Shown here one piece after another: positions 10,571-20,246 of a stretch of 57,289 bases of DNA (the first letter of the stretch is position 1; the number at the start of each line of letters is the position of its first letter). The stretch comes from DASRSS01 sp035765515 (GTDB lineage: Bacteria > Actinomycetota > Actinomycetes > Mycobacteriales > Jatrophihabitantaceae). The position numbers and the translations under genes were made by a program. Location: positions 1 through 57,289 of the forward strand of contig DASTXN010000017.1 in NCBI GenBank assembly GCA_035765515.1, written 5' to 3'. The notes beneath the pieces were generated by a model that was not told the origin of the DNA, searched no databases, and saw nothing but the letters and a program-made list of their open reading frames with translations.

Positions 10571-12001
10571 TCAGGGGGCGTCGGCAACCGGGCGCAGCAC
10601 GGGCCGGCGCACCGAGCCCGCCCGTCCGCGCAGGTCCGCGGCAACGCCGAGAGCCTGGCGCAGCGTGCTGACCGGAACGGTGGCGATGCCTTCGGCGTCG
10701 ATCTTCTCGCCGGCGTGCGCCTGCGGGACCAGGGCGGTGGTGAAGCCCAACCGGGCCGCCTCGGCCAGCCGCCGGCCCAGCGCCGGGACGCGCCGGACGT
10801 CACCGGACAGGGACACCTCGCCGATCGCGCACAGTGTGGGCGGCAGCGCCGAGTCCCGGGCCGCGGACGCGAGCGCGATGGCGACCGCCAGGTCGGCAGC
10901 GGGTTCCTGCGCCGCCATGCCGCCGACCGTGGCCGCGTACACCTCGTGATCGCCCAGCGGGGTGTTGCCGTGCCGGGCCAGCACTGCCAGCAGCATCGCG
11001 ACCCGCGAGGAGTCCAGCGAGCTGACCGCGCGCCGGGGCGAACCGCCACCGCTGGCCGGGTTCACCAGCGCCTGCACCTCGGTGACCAGCGGACGGCGTC
11101 CCTCCATCGTCACGGTCACACAGGTGCCCGCAACCGCCGCGGAGCGGTCGGACAGGAACAGCCCGGACGGGTCCGGCAGGCCGGCGATGCCGTCCTCGCG
11201 CATCTCGAAACAACCGACCTCGTCCGCGGCGCCGAACCGGTTCTTGGTGGCGCGCACCAGGCGCAGCGAGGAGTGCCGGTCGCCCTCGAAGTGCAGCACC
11301 ACGTCGACGAGGTGCTCCAGCACCCGTGGCCCGGCGACCGAACCGTCCTTGGTGACGTGCCCGACGAGCACGGTGGCGATGCCGCGCGATTTCGCGACGC
11401 CGATCACCGCCGAGGCCACCGCGCGGATCTGCGGGACGCTGCCCGCGCCGCTGTCGACCGCGTCGGTCGAGATGGTCTGCACCGAGTCGACGACGAGCAG
11501 GCCCGGCTCGACCGCGTCGACGTGCCCGAGCAGCGCGGACAGGTCGTTCTCGGCGGCCAGGTAGAGGTGCTCGCCGAGGCTGCCGGTGCGTTCGGCGCGC
11601 AGCCGCACCTGGGAGGTGGACTCCTCGCCGGTCACGATCAGCGCGCGCCGGCCGGACTCGGAAACCCGGTGCGCGACCTCGAGCAGCAGCGTCGACTTGC
11701 CCACGCCGGGCTCGCCGGCGAGCAGCACGACCGATCCGGGGACGAGCCCGCCGCCGAGCACCCGGTCCAGCTCGGCGACCCCGGTCGGCCGGGCCGCTGC
11801 GGCGGCCACGTCCAGCTCGGCGATCGGGCGGGCCGCGGTGGTGACCGGACCGGCGACCACGGCGCGCCGTGGTGCTGCGCCGATCTCGGCAACCGTCCCC
11901 CAGGCCTGGCATTCCGGGCAGCGGCCGACCCACTGGACGGCGGTGGCACCGCATTCGGCGCAGCGGTACGCGGCAGTGCGCGGGGAGTTCGCTTTGGTCA
12001 C
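10571..12001 (-). CDS. radA: DNA repair protein RadA
   Basis: RadA is a RecA-like ATPase that promotes branch migration of recombination intermediates. In this 476-residue protein a zinc finger uses C14, C17, C28 and C31, Walker A GEPGVGKST lies near residue 100, the RadA-specific KNRFG motif is present (KNRFGAADEVGCFEM), and the C-terminal third is Lon-protease-like (MEGRRPLVTEVQALVNPA). The GTG at 12001 matches the N-terminus of homologues and has TAACGT 7 nt upstream, fitting a leaderless start; a TTG at 12031 in the same frame is less likely. Same strand as disA. Confidence 0.96.
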   Translation of the reverse strand: MTKANSPRTAAYRCAECGATAVQWVGRCPECQAWGTVAEIGAAPRRAVVAGPVTTAARPIAELDVAAAAARPTGVAELDRVLGGGLVPGSVVLLAGEPGVGKSTLLLEVAHRVSESGRRALIVTGEESTSQVRLRAERTGSLGEHLYLAAENDLSALLGHVDAVEPGLLVVDSVQTISTDAVDSGAGSVPQIRAVASAVIGVAKSRGIATVLVGHVTKDGSVAGPRVLEHLVDVVLHFEGDRHSSLRLVRATKNRFGAADEVGCFEMREDGIAGLPDPSGLFLSDRSAAVAGTCVTVTMEGRRPLVTEVQALVNPASGGGSPRRAVSSLDSSRVAMLLAVLARHGNTPLGDHEVYAATVGGMAAQEPAADLAVAIALASAARDSALPPTLCAIGEVSLSGDVRRVPALGRRLAEAARLGFTTALVPQAHAGEKIDAEGIATVPVSTLRQALGVAADLRGRAGSVRRPVLRPVADAP

Positions 12002-12008
12002 CTCGGCG

Positions 12009-12014
12009 ACGTTA
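12009..12014 (-). promoter_or_regulatory. Candidate -10 box of leaderless radA transcript
   Basis: On the minus strand TAACGT is followed after 7 nt by the GTG start of radA, with no Shine-Dalgarno site. A palindromic element (12040-12091) lies just upstream, near where a -35 region would be. Confidence 0.4.
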
Positions 12015-12039
12015 GCGGTGCGGGCCGACAAAACCCGCT

Positions 12040-12091
12040 GTTGGCCCGGTTGCAGGCGATTTCGCGGTGTGTCGCCCTGCTACGGGCCAAC
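12040..12091. repeat. 52-bp palindromic element, family 2, copy 1
   Basis: GTTGGCCCGGTTGCAGGCGA (12040-12059) pairs imperfectly, with 1-nt bulges, with TCGCCCTGCTACGGGCCAAC (12072-12091) around a 12-nt loop. It begins 3 bases past the lpqE stop and 26 bases upstream of the radA -10 box, so it could end lpqE transcription. Its arms match the element at 36719-36771. Confidence 0.8.
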
Positions 12092-12094
12092 GCT

Positions 12095-12796
12095 CTAGTT
12101 GACGGCCTCGGTCGCCTCGTTCGTGACCGACGGCACGATCGAGTTGTGCGGCGCGACCGACAGCTGGACGGGCACCTGCAGGGTCACCTGGCCGGCCTTG
12201 GCGAAGGAGAACGTCACCGGCACGGACTCGCCGGGGAACAGCGGCCCCTTCTGCAGCCCGCGCAGCAGGATGATCGGCTCGGTCGGCACGCCGGGGTCGT
12301 TGCCGTTCGCGTCGTAGACGCCCAGCTGCAGCGCCTGGGCCGGCGCGATCGTCTGCGCGCCGGCGCCGGCCGGCAGCGAGGACGTATCCGGGCTCGTTGT
12401 CGGGGCGGACGCGGCCCCCGAAGCGTCGGTGCATGCGCCCGTGCCCGCGTCGACCTTCGCGTACGCGGCGAGATCGTCCGCGGAGGCGACCGCGGCCGAC
12501 GAGCTGAACCGCGGGGAGGTGACGCTCTGCAGTGAGTCCGGCTTGCGGCCGGTGTTGACGACGATCAGGGTCAGCGCGGCGTCGGCGCCCGGCAGCACGC
12601 ACGGGCCGGACGGCGCCTTGATCGCCACCGCATGGAGCTGGATGTGCCCGACCTGGCCGGTCGTCCCGTCCATGGACGGGTGCTCCTCGGAGGTGGCGGC
12701 CTGCTGGCCGGCGGCGCACGAGGCAGTAATCAGGGCTGCGCTGGCCGCGACCAGACCGATGCCGATGCGGCGCGCGATCATCGCCCTTGCTTTCAC
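12095..12796 (-). CDS. lpqE: Lipoprotein, LpqE-like
   Basis: A 233-residue exported lipoprotein: basic N-terminus, hydrophobic stretch, and the lipobox ITASC with the lipidated Cys at about residue 27. The mature part has two beta-rich stretches (HIQLHAVAIKAPSG, SVPVTFSFAKAGQVTLQVPVQL) separated by a low-complexity Ala/Ser/Thr region, reminiscent of the PCuAC/DUF461 fold, but I see no clear Met/His copper motif. Its place between radA and carD matches mycobacterial lpqE. The GTG start has AGGGAG 6 nt upstream. The symbol rests mainly on position. Function unknown; attached to the outer face of the membrane. Confidence 0.75.
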   Translation of the reverse strand: MKARAMIARRIGIGLVAASAALITASCAAGQQAATSEEHPSMDGTTGQVGHIQLHAVAIKAPSGPCVLPGADAALTLIVVNTGRKPDSLQSVTSPRFSSSAAVASADDLAAYAKVDAGTGACTDASGAASAPTTSPDTSSLPAGAGAQTIAPAQALQLGVYDANGNDPGVPTEPIILLRGLQKGPLFPGESVPVTFSFAKAGQVTLQVPVQLSVAPHNSIVPSVTNEATEAVN

Positions 12797-13048
12797 GTCG
12801 ACTCCCTCAGAACTGCTTGGGGCTGCTTGCAGCGGATTCGTCCTGCGCGTATTCGGTCCGCTCGCGCAGGCGCGCTACGACCGCTCCATAGCCTAGCGAG
12901 CGGGCTTCGCGCGCCTGCTCGGGGTACTGGCTACCGGGTGTGCCCGCGGCGCCGTTCGCCTTATCGCGGCGAACAAATCAACCACGTGTCCGGATACGCC
13001 GACTGTGGCCCGTGTTACCCTTGAAGGAGCGGAAAGGGGCTGCAACAC

Positions 13049-13540
13049 ATGACTTTCAAGGTCGGCGAGACCGTCGTCTACCCGCACCACGGTGCGGCTC
13101 TCATCGAAGCGATCGAGGAGCGCCTGCTGCAGGGCGTGAAGAAGACCTACCTGCGGTTGAAGGTGGCGCAGGGCGATCTGACGGTCCTGGTGCCGGCCGA
13201 GAATGCCGAGATCGTCGGCGTCCGGGACGTCGTCGGGCAGGAGGGTCTGGACCGCGTGTTCGAGGTGCTGCGGGCGCCGCACACCGAGGAACCGACCAAC
13301 TGGTCGCGCCGCTACAAGGCCAACGGCGAGAAGCTGGCCTCGGGCGACGTGAACAAGGTGGCCGAGGTCGTCCGCGACCTGTGGCGCCGCGACCGCGACC
13401 GGGGGCTGTCCGCCGGTGAGAAGCGCATGCTCGCCAAGGCGCGGCAGATCCTGGTCAGCGAGCTCGCGCTCGCCGAGGGCACCAACGAGGACAAGGCCGA
13501 ACTGGTGCTCGACGAGGTGCTCGCCGAGGCAGTTGCCTGA
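13049..13540 (+). CDS. carD: CarD-type RNA polymerase-binding transcription regulator
   Basis: CarD binds the RNA polymerase beta subunit and stabilises open complexes, acting broadly at rRNA and other promoters. The 163-residue protein has the Tudor-like RNAP-interaction domain (FKVGETVVYPHHGAALIE, about 1-55) and a helical C-terminal DNA-binding domain with the conserved Trp in NWSRRYKAN. The ATG has AAAGGGG 9 nt upstream, and a TACCCT box at 13016-13021 may be its -10. It is followed after 44 bp by ispD, as in mycobacteria. Confidence 0.97.
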   Translation: MTFKVGETVVYPHHGAALIEAIEERLLQGVKKTYLRLKVAQGDLTVLVPAENAEIVGVRDVVGQEGLDRVFEVLRAPHTEEPTNWSRRYKANGEKLASGDVNKVAEVVRDLWRRDRDRGLSAGEKRMLAKARQILVSELALAEGTNEDKAELVLDEVLAEAVA

Positions 13541-13584
13541 GCTTCCCGCATCTGATTTCCGGGCATGGCGGCGGTGACGATCTG

Positions 13585-14319
13585 ATGATCGTCGCCGCCG
13601 TTCTCGTTGCGGCCGGATCCGGCTCGCGGTTGGGCGCCGACGTGCCCAAGGCCTTTGTCGAGGTCAACGACCAGCCGCTTCTGGAATATGCGGTGCAGCG
13701 CTTCCTCGTCCATCGAGCGGTGCGTGACGTCGTCGTCGTCGTGCCCGTCGGCTGGACGGAGCAGGCCAACGAGATGCTCGACGAGCTCGTGAAGAGCTTC
13801 CGGAGCGTGGACGAACTCCTGGGCAAGCTGGGCCGCCCGCCAGCCGGACCCACCATGAAACCGCTGGTCGTGGCTGGTGGAAGCACTCGACAGGAATCGG
13901 TCGAGCGCGGGCTGGCGGTGCTCGCAGACGACGTCGACGCGGTGCTCGTGCACGACGTCGCCCGCGCGTTCGTCCCGGCCGCGGTGATCTCTCGCGTGGT
14001 CGACGCGCTGGAAGCCGGCGCCGACGCCGTGGTGCCCACGGTCCCGCTGACCGACACGCTGCGCTCGGTGGGTCCGGACGGGCTCGGCCCGACGGTCGAC
14101 CGGACCGGCCTGGTCGCCGTGCAGACGCCACAGGGCTTCCGGCGCCAGGTGCTCGACGCCGCGCACTCGTCGGCGCCCGGTGGTGCGGCGACGGACGACG
14201 CGTCGCTCGTCGAGGCGGACGGCGTGCGCGTGGTCGCCGTGCCCGGTGCGTCCGAGGCTTTCAAGGTGACGGTTCCGCTGGACCTTGCGCTCGCCGAGGT
14301 GGTGGCTGACCGTGTCTGA
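13585..14319 (+). CDS. ispD: 2-C-methyl-D-erythritol 4-phosphate cytidylyltransferase
   Basis: IspD transfers CMP from CTP to MEP in the non-mevalonate isoprenoid pathway. The 244-residue protein has the N-terminal nucleotide-binding motif AAGSGSRLGADVPKAF, the GGSTRQESVERGL segment, HDVARAFV, and a C-terminal FKVTVPLDLALAE. It is about 13 residues longer than the M. tuberculosis enzyme (231), mostly in the loop around residues 70-90. ispF overlaps its end by 8 bp, so the two enzymes are coupled; only CDP-ME kinase (ispE) separates them in the pathway, and it is not in this window. Confidence 0.96.
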   Translation: MIVAAVLVAAGSGSRLGADVPKAFVEVNDQPLLEYAVQRFLVHRAVRDVVVVVPVGWTEQANEMLDELVKSFRSVDELLGKLGRPPAGPTMKPLVVAGGSTRQESVERGLAVLADDVDAVLVHDVARAFVPAAVISRVVDALEAGADAVVPTVPLTDTLRSVGPDGLGPTVDRTGLVAVQTPQGFRRQVLDAAHSSAPGGAATDDASLVEADGVRVVAVPGASEAFKVTVPLDLALAEVVADRV

Positions 14320-14782
14320 CTTCCGCACCGGCATCGGTGTCGACGTGCACCCGATCGAGGCGGGACGGCCGTGCCGGTTGGCGCTGCTGGACTGGCCGGG
14401 TGTGGACGGCTGCGCCGGGCACTCGGACGCGGACGTGGCCGCGCACGCCGCGTGCAACGCGCTGTTGTCGGCGGCCGGGCTGGGCGATCTCGGTGCGGTC
14501 TTCGGCACGTCCGACCCGCAGTGGGCCGGCGCGTCCGGGACGGTGCTGCTGACCGAGGTGGTGCGCCTGGTGCGCGCGGACGGTTGGACGATCGGCAACG
14601 TCGCGATCCAGGTGGTGGGCAACTCCCCGCGCCTGGGGCCACGTCGCGCGGAGGCCGAGGCCGCGATGTCCGCGATGGTCGGCGCGCCGGTTTCCTTGGC
14701 GGCGGCCACGACCGACGGGCTCGGCTTCCTGGGCAACGACGAGGGCCGCGCCGCCCTCGCAACCAGCTTGATTCACCGCTAG
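14312..14782 (+). CDS. ispF: 2-C-methyl-D-erythritol 2,4-cyclodiphosphate synthase
   Basis: IspF cyclises CDP-ME 2-phosphate to MEcPP with release of CMP. The 156-residue protein has the metal ligands D11 and H13 in GIGVDVHPIE, the GHSDADVAAHA motif with the third ligand, and TTDGLGFLGNDEG near the C-terminus. It starts at a GTG inside the last codons of ispD (8-bp overlap). The usual trimer-forming length of about 155-160 residues is kept. It ends 4 bp from the convergent PLP-enzyme gene. Confidence 0.96.
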   Translation: MSDFRTGIGVDVHPIEAGRPCRLALLDWPGVDGCAGHSDADVAAHAACNALLSAAGLGDLGAVFGTSDPQWAGASGTVLLTEVVRLVRADGWTIGNVAIQVVGNSPRLGPRRAEAEAAMSAMVGAPVSLAAATTDGLGFLGNDEGRAALATSLIHR

Positions 14783-14786
14783 TTGA

Positions 14787-15908
14787 TCAGCGGGCCCGGA
14801 GGGCCTGTTCGAGGTCGTTCCACAGATCCTCGACGTGCTCGATGCCGACCGAGAAGCGCAGCAGGTTCGGCGGCGTGCCCATGTCCGCATCCGGCTGGTG
14901 CATCGCGCGCCGCTCGATGAGCGATTCGACGCCGCCCAGGCTGGTGGCGTGGCTGATCAGCCGCAGCGACTCGCACAGCCGCGTCGCGGCGGCCGCGTCT
15001 CCCGCCACCTCGAACGAGATCATCGCGCCGAAGCCGGCGTGCAGCCGCGCCGCGCGCTCGTGCCCCGGATCGGACGGCAGGCCCGGGTAGCGCACGCGGG
15101 TCACGGCGGGGTGCGCGTCCAGTCGTCGCGCGAGCTCCATCGCGTTCGCCTGCGCGCGTTCCATGCGCACCGCGAGGGTGCGGATCCCGCGCAGCGCCAG
15201 ATAGCACTCCAGCGCGCCGGGGACCGCACCGGTGAGCATTCGCCGGGTGCGCCAGCCGTCCGCGTCCTCGGCGGAGGACGTGATCAGCACGCCCATCAGC
15301 AGGTCCGAGTGGCCGGCCAGGTACTTCGTCGCCGAGTGGACGACGACGTCCGCGCCCAACGCCAGCGGGCGGACGAGCAGCGGCGTGGAGAACGTCGAGT
15401 CGACCACGACGCGCGCTCCTGCCTCATGTGCGCCGGCGATCAGAACGGGCAGATCGGCAACGCCGATAAGGGGATTCGTGACCGTTTCCAGCCAGAGTAG
15501 GTCCGCTCCCGGTAGCGCGGCGAGCACCGCGTCGGTATCGACGATGTCCACCGTGCGCACGCTCATGCGACCCAGCCGCTGCTGCTCGCCGAAGATCGCC
15601 ACCGAACCGGAGTACGCCGCGGCCGGCACCACGGCCACCGTGCCGGCCGGATTGCCCTCGGCGATCGCGGCGATCGCCCCCATCCCGCTCGCGAACGCCA
15701 CCGCGTGTCCGCCCTCGAGCGCACCGACGGCGTCCTCGAACGCGCGGATCGTGTCGCTGGCCTCGCCGCGCAGGTAGTGGTTCTCGTCCGCCGCGTGGTG
15801 GAACGTCGAGGACAGCACGATCGGGGTGTTCATCGGCGCGTCGGGCACGCGGGCGGGGCGTCCGGCAGTGACGGCCACCGACTCGGGGCGCAGGGGAACA
15901 TCGGTCAT
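14787..15908 (-). CDS. Cys/Met metabolism PLP-dependent enzyme (cystathionine gamma-synthase/lyase type)
   Basis: This 373-residue enzyme belongs to the trans-sulfuration PLP family. The cofactor lysine is in VVHSATKYLAGHSDLLMG, SGMGAIAAI lies near residue 80, and the C-terminal SLGGVESLIERRAMH is typical of cystathionine gamma-synthases and lyases. The exact reaction (cystathionine gamma-synthase, gamma-lyase or methionine gamma-lyase) cannot be fixed by eye. The ATG at 15908 is chosen because homology begins there (MTDVPLRPESVAVTAGRP). It is convergent with ispF and divergent from the flavin enzyme, 22 bp apart. Confidence 0.9.
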   Translation of the reverse strand: MTDVPLRPESVAVTAGRPARVPDAPMNTPIVLSSTFHHAADENHYLRGEASDTIRAFEDAVGALEGGHAVAFASGMGAIAAIAEGNPAGTVAVVPAAAYSGSVAIFGEQQRLGRMSVRTVDIVDTDAVLAALPGADLLWLETVTNPLIGVADLPVLIAGAHEAGARVVVDSTFSTPLLVRPLALGADVVVHSATKYLAGHSDLLMGVLITSSAEDADGWRTRRMLTGAVPGALECYLALRGIRTLAVRMERAQANAMELARRLDAHPAVTRVRYPGLPSDPGHERAARLHAGFGAMISFEVAGDAAAATRLCESLRLISHATSLGGVESLIERRAMHQPDADMGTPPNLLRFSVGIEHVEDLWNDLEQALRAR

Positions 15909-15930
15909 GTTGGCGACGTTATCGGCAGAC

Positions 15931-16323
15931 GTGAGCACCCAACTACCCGATATCGCCAAGAAGCTCCTCGACGCGCAGGTGTTCGTCACCGTCTCGACGC
16001 TGAACCCGGACGGTGGCCCGCACGCGTCGGTGCTGTGGGCGACCTACGACGGCGACGACATCCTGCTCTCTACCGTGGTCGGACGCGCCAAGGAGCGCAA
16101 CTGGCGCCGTGACCCGCGGGTGAGCGTGCTGTTCTTCGACCCGGCCACGCCGTACAACTACGTCGAGGTGCGCGGACGCGTCGAGCTGACCACCGACGGC
16201 GGCCCGGAGCTGATCCAGCGCCTGTCGCAGCTGTACACCGGCGGGCCGTATACCGGCGACGAGGGCACGGACAACGTCCGTGTGGTGGCGCGGGTCAAGG
16301 CGGACAAGGTCATCACCCGCTGA
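15931..16323 (+). CDS. PPOX-class F420-dependent or flavin-binding oxidoreductase
   Basis: This 130-residue split-barrel protein belongs to the pyridoxamine 5'-phosphate oxidase-like superfamily. The pattern VFVTVSTLNPDGGPHASVLW, then LLSTVVGRAKERNWRRDPRVSVLF and VEVRGRVELT matches actinobacterial F420-type enzymes of about 130 residues. The GTG start has TTATCG 6 nt upstream and no Shine-Dalgarno site, so the message may be leaderless; an in-frame ATG at 15907 is the alternative. The cofactor (F420 or FMN) and substrate are not readable from the sequence. A dispersed repeat follows directly after its stop. Confidence 0.85.
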   Translation: MSTQLPDIAKKLLDAQVFVTVSTLNPDGGPHASVLWATYDGDDILLSTVVGRAKERNWRRDPRVSVLFFDPATPYNYVEVRGRVELTTDGGPELIQRLSQLYTGGPYTGDEGTDNVRVVARVKADKVITR

Positions 16324-16324
16324 G

Positions 16325-16463
16325 CCAACAACGCGATGAGCTCCCCCGCGGGCTACGCCCTCACACGCGGGGGGACCCCCATCCGCGCGAAGAGCCCGCG
16401 CGAGCGTAGCGAGCTTGCGGTGTGCGCCGCCGGACCCGCCCTGTTCTTTGGGGCGGTCCGAAG
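16325..16463. repeat. Dispersed intergenic repeat, copy B
   Basis: It starts right after the oxidoreductase stop with AACGCGATGAGCTCCCCCGC and carries GCGCGAAGAGC, GAGCGTAGCGAGCTTGCGG and TGTTCTTTGGGGCGGTCCGAA, the same blocks and order as copy A. It separates two same-strand genes and ends about 26 bp before the cysS -10 box. Confidence 0.7.
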
Positions 16464-16489
16464 GTGCACGTGGCGCGGAATGGTTTCCG

Positions 16490-16495
16490 TAGGAT
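16490..16495 (+). promoter_or_regulatory. Candidate -10 box of leaderless cysS transcript
   Basis: TAGGAT is followed after 7 nt by the GTG at 16503. The in-frame ATG at 16494 would overlap the box itself. Confidence 0.4.
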
Positions 16496-16502
16496 GGCGG
16501 CC

Positions 16503-17909
16503 GTGGCGCTACACCTCTACGACACTGCGAGCCGATCGCTGCGGGAGTTCGTCCCGCTCGAACCCGGCAAGGTGTCGATCTACCTGTGTGGCGCAACCGT
16601 CCAGGCGCCACCGCACATCGGGCACGTGCGCAGCGGCGTCAACTTCGACATCCTGCGCCGTTGGCTGCAGCACAACGGGTACGAGGTCACGTTCGTCCGA
16701 AACGTGACGGACATCGACGACAAGATCCTGACCAAGTCGGCGGAGAACGATCAGCCGTGGTGGGCGTGGGCGTACACGAACGAGCTGAACTTCGACGCCG
16801 CCTACAACGTGCTGGGCTGCCTGCCGCCGACGTACGAGCCGCGCGCCACCGGGCACGTCACCGAGATGATCGAGCTGATGCAGCGGCTGATCGACTCCGG
16901 GCACGCGTACGCCGCGGACGGTGACGTCTTCTTCGACGTGGCGTCCTGGCCGGCGTACGGGGCCCTGTCCGGCCAGAAGGCGGACGAGATGCAGCCGGCT
17001 GGCGACAGCGCCGGTGATGCCCGCAAGCGCGACCCGCGTGACTTCGCGCTGTGGAAGGGGCACAAGTCCGGCGAGCCGGAGAGCGCGTCCTGGCCGACCC
17101 CGTGGGGACGCGGCCGTCCCGGCTGGCACCTGGAGTGCTCGGCGATGGCCACCCGCTATCTCGGTCCGGCGTTCGACATCCACGGTGGCGGGCTGGACCT
17201 CGTGTTCCCGCACCACGAGAACGAACTCGCACAGTCGTGCGCGGCCGGGGACGGCTTCGCGCGGTACTGGATGCACAACGGACTGCTGAACCTGTCCGGC
17301 CAGAAGATGTCCAAGTCGGTCGGCAATACGTTGCTGGTGAGCGAGATCGTCAAGCAGTGGCGTCCGGTCGAGGTGCGTTACTACCTCGGCGCCGCGCACT
17401 ACCGGTCGGCGGTCGACTTCTCGCCGGAGGCGATGGACGAGGCCGCGGCGGCCTATCGCGGCATCGAGAACTTCGTGCAGCGGGCACTCGAGGCGCTCCG
17501 GGACGGCTCCGGTGCGATGGGATTCCAGACAACGCTGCCGCCGGAGTTCGCCGCGGCGATGGATGACGATCTCGGCGTGCCGCAGGCGCTCGCGGTCGTG
17601 CACAACACGGTGCGTGCCGGCAACACCGCGCTCGCATCGGGTGATCTCGTCGGTGTGCGGCGCGCGTTCTCGGCTCTGCTGATCATGACGGACGTGCTCG
17701 GCATCTGGCCGCCCGCTTGGGCCGGCAGCGGGACGTCCGACCTGACGCCGGTGATCGACGCGCTGGTGCAGGTGGCGATGACGCAGCGGACGAACGCCCG
17801 CGAGCGCAAGGACTATGCGGCCGCGGACGCGATCCGCGATCAGCTCTCGGCGGCGGGCATCGTCGTCGAGGACACCCCGTCCGGCCCGCGCTGGACTCTC
17901 AAGGACTGA
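16503..17909 (+). CDS. cysS: Cysteine--tRNA ligase
   Basis: This class I synthetase charges tRNA-Cys. The 468-residue protein has the zinc-binding Cys and HIGH box in YLCGATVQAPPHIGHVRSG near the N-terminus, GWHLECSAMA with a second zinc ligand, and KMSKSVGN as the KMSKS loop; the C-terminal helices end in a DALR-like domain (RKDYAAADAIRDQLSAAGI). The start is taken at the GTG 16503, which fits the TAGGAT box and homologue N-termini; ATG 16494 is the alternative. The neighbour order ispF...cysS-rlmB matches mycobacteria. rlmB starts 10 bp after the stop and is probably cotranscribed. Confidence 0.97.
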   Translation: MALHLYDTASRSLREFVPLEPGKVSIYLCGATVQAPPHIGHVRSGVNFDILRRWLQHNGYEVTFVRNVTDIDDKILTKSAENDQPWWAWAYTNELNFDAAYNVLGCLPPTYEPRATGHVTEMIELMQRLIDSGHAYAADGDVFFDVASWPAYGALSGQKADEMQPAGDSAGDARKRDPRDFALWKGHKSGEPESASWPTPWGRGRPGWHLECSAMATRYLGPAFDIHGGGLDLVFPHHENELAQSCAAGDGFARYWMHNGLLNLSGQKMSKSVGNTLLVSEIVKQWRPVEVRYYLGAAHYRSAVDFSPEAMDEAAAAYRGIENFVQRALEALRDGSGAMGFQTTLPPEFAAAMDDDLGVPQALAVVHNTVRAGNTALASGDLVGVRRAFSALLIMTDVLGIWPPAWAGSGTSDLTPVIDALVQVAMTQRTNARERKDYAAADAIRDQLSAAGIVVEDTPSGPRWTLKD

Positions 17910-17919
17910 GCACAAACAC

Positions 17920-18867
17920 ATGGCAGGCAACTCGCAGCGCAAGGGCGCGATCCGCAAGTCCAAGAAGGGCGCGCAGGTCGGCTCGGGCGGACAGCCGAAG
18001 CGGGCGCTGAAGGGCAAGGGCCCGACCCCACCGGCGGAGGCGCGCAAGGGGCATCCGGCCGCGCGCCGGGCCGCGTCCGCCGCGCGCCGCGACAAGAGCC
18101 GGCAACGGCCCGGCGACCGCGCCGAACTGCTGGTCGGCCGCAACCCGGTGGTCGAGGCGTTGCAGGCCAAGATCCCGGCGACGGCGCTGTACGTCGCGGT
18201 CGGGATCGATGCGGACGAGCGGGTCACCGAGGCGATCCGGCTCGCCGGCAACCGCGGCCTGGCGCTGCTGGAGATCAGCCGCGGCGAGCTGGACCGCAAG
18301 ACCGGCGGGATCCTGCATCAGGGCATCGCCCTGCAGGTGCCGCCGTTCGCGTACCGCGAGCTGGCGGACGTCCTTGCCGAGGCGCGGGAATCGGTGTCGG
18401 CGCCGCTGCTCGTCGCCCTGGACGGGGTGACCGATCCGCGCAACCTGGGCGCCGTGATCCGGTCCGCCGTCGCGTTCGGTGCGCACGGCGTGATCATTCC
18501 GGAGCGGCGGGCTGCCGGAATGACCGCGACCGCGTGGCGGACGTCCGCCGGAACGGCCGCGCGCATCCCGGTCGCCCAGGTGACCAACCTGGTGCGCGCG
18601 CTGAAGGAGTGTCAGCAGGCCGGGATGCTGGTTGTCGGCCTGGACGCGGACGGGACGACGTCCGTCGACGATCTTGAGCTGGCCACCGATCCGATCGTGG
18701 TCGTGGTCGGCTCCGAGGGCCGTGGCCTGTCGCGGCTCGTCGGCGAGACGTGCGACCTGACCGTTTCGATCCCGATGGCCGCGTCCGCCGAGTCGCTGAA
18801 CGCGAGCGTCGCGGCCGCCGTGACCCTGGCCGAGGTAGCGCGCCGCCGTCGCCGCGCGCAGTCGTGA
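17920..18867 (+). CDS. rlmB: 23S rRNA (guanosine-2'-O)-methyltransferase (SpoU/TrmH family)
   Basis: This SPOUT enzyme methylates the 2'-O of a guanosine in 23S rRNA (G2251 in E. coli). The first 65 residues are a very basic, Lys/Arg/Gly-rich tail typical of actinobacterial forms. Then come the substrate-binding L30e-like domain (LLVGRNPVVEALQA) and the knotted SAM-binding domain with motif 1 (DGVTDPRNLGAVIRSA), motif 2 (VVGSEGRGLSRL) and motif 3 (IPMAASAESLNASVAAAV). The ATG lies 10 bp after cysS with a distant AAGGA. It is 315 residues long and convergent with the sugar ATPase gene. Confidence 0.95.
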   Translation: MAGNSQRKGAIRKSKKGAQVGSGGQPKRALKGKGPTPPAEARKGHPAARRAASAARRDKSRQRPGDRAELLVGRNPVVEALQAKIPATALYVAVGIDADERVTEAIRLAGNRGLALLEISRGELDRKTGGILHQGIALQVPPFAYRELADVLAEARESVSAPLLVALDGVTDPRNLGAVIRSAVAFGAHGVIIPERRAAGMTATAWRTSAGTAARIPVAQVTNLVRALKECQQAGMLVVGLDADGTTSVDDLELATDPIVVVVGSEGRGLSRLVGETCDLTVSIPMAASAESLNASVAAAVTLAEVARRRRRAQS

Positions 18868-18871
18868 CCCG

Positions 18872-18928
18872 CTTTCCACCTTTCAGCGGGGTGATTTCGC
18901 TCGATTAGCCCCGCTGAAAGGTGGAAAG
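18872..18928. repeat. 57-bp palindromic element, family 1, copy 3 (divergent arms)
   Basis: CTTTCCACCTTTCAGCGGGG (18872-18891) and its perfect 20-bp complement (18909-18928) enclose a 17-nt loop. Length, arm size, loop size and the CTTTCC...GGAAAG ends equal those of 7507-7563 and 29970-30026, although the inner arm sequence differs. It lies between the convergent ends of rlmB and the ABC ATPase gene and is a likely bidirectional terminator. Confidence 0.85.
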
Positions 18929-18935
18929 CCGAGTT

Positions 18936-20033
<1,098 letters not shown>

Positions 20034-20246
20034 GGGTGACTCCCCACTCGGTGTGTCTCTACCGCGCCGGGTACGGGTGCGGATCACGACGTCGTTGGCA
20101 AGACGGCGCCGCCGCAACCTCACGGATTTCCGGCCGGCCGGTGTCGATCTGCCCCACCGATGTCAAAGGCAGCACCCGCCGACCGGCATAGCGGTCGGAT
20201 AGGTGACATGCAACACGGCGCAGGGCGGGAAAGCAACCCTGGCGTG

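Noticed and set aside
10715..12535. A 606-codon open frame antisense to radA and lpqE
   Set aside because: It spans two real minus-strand genes and their spacer; composition is that of a shadow frame.
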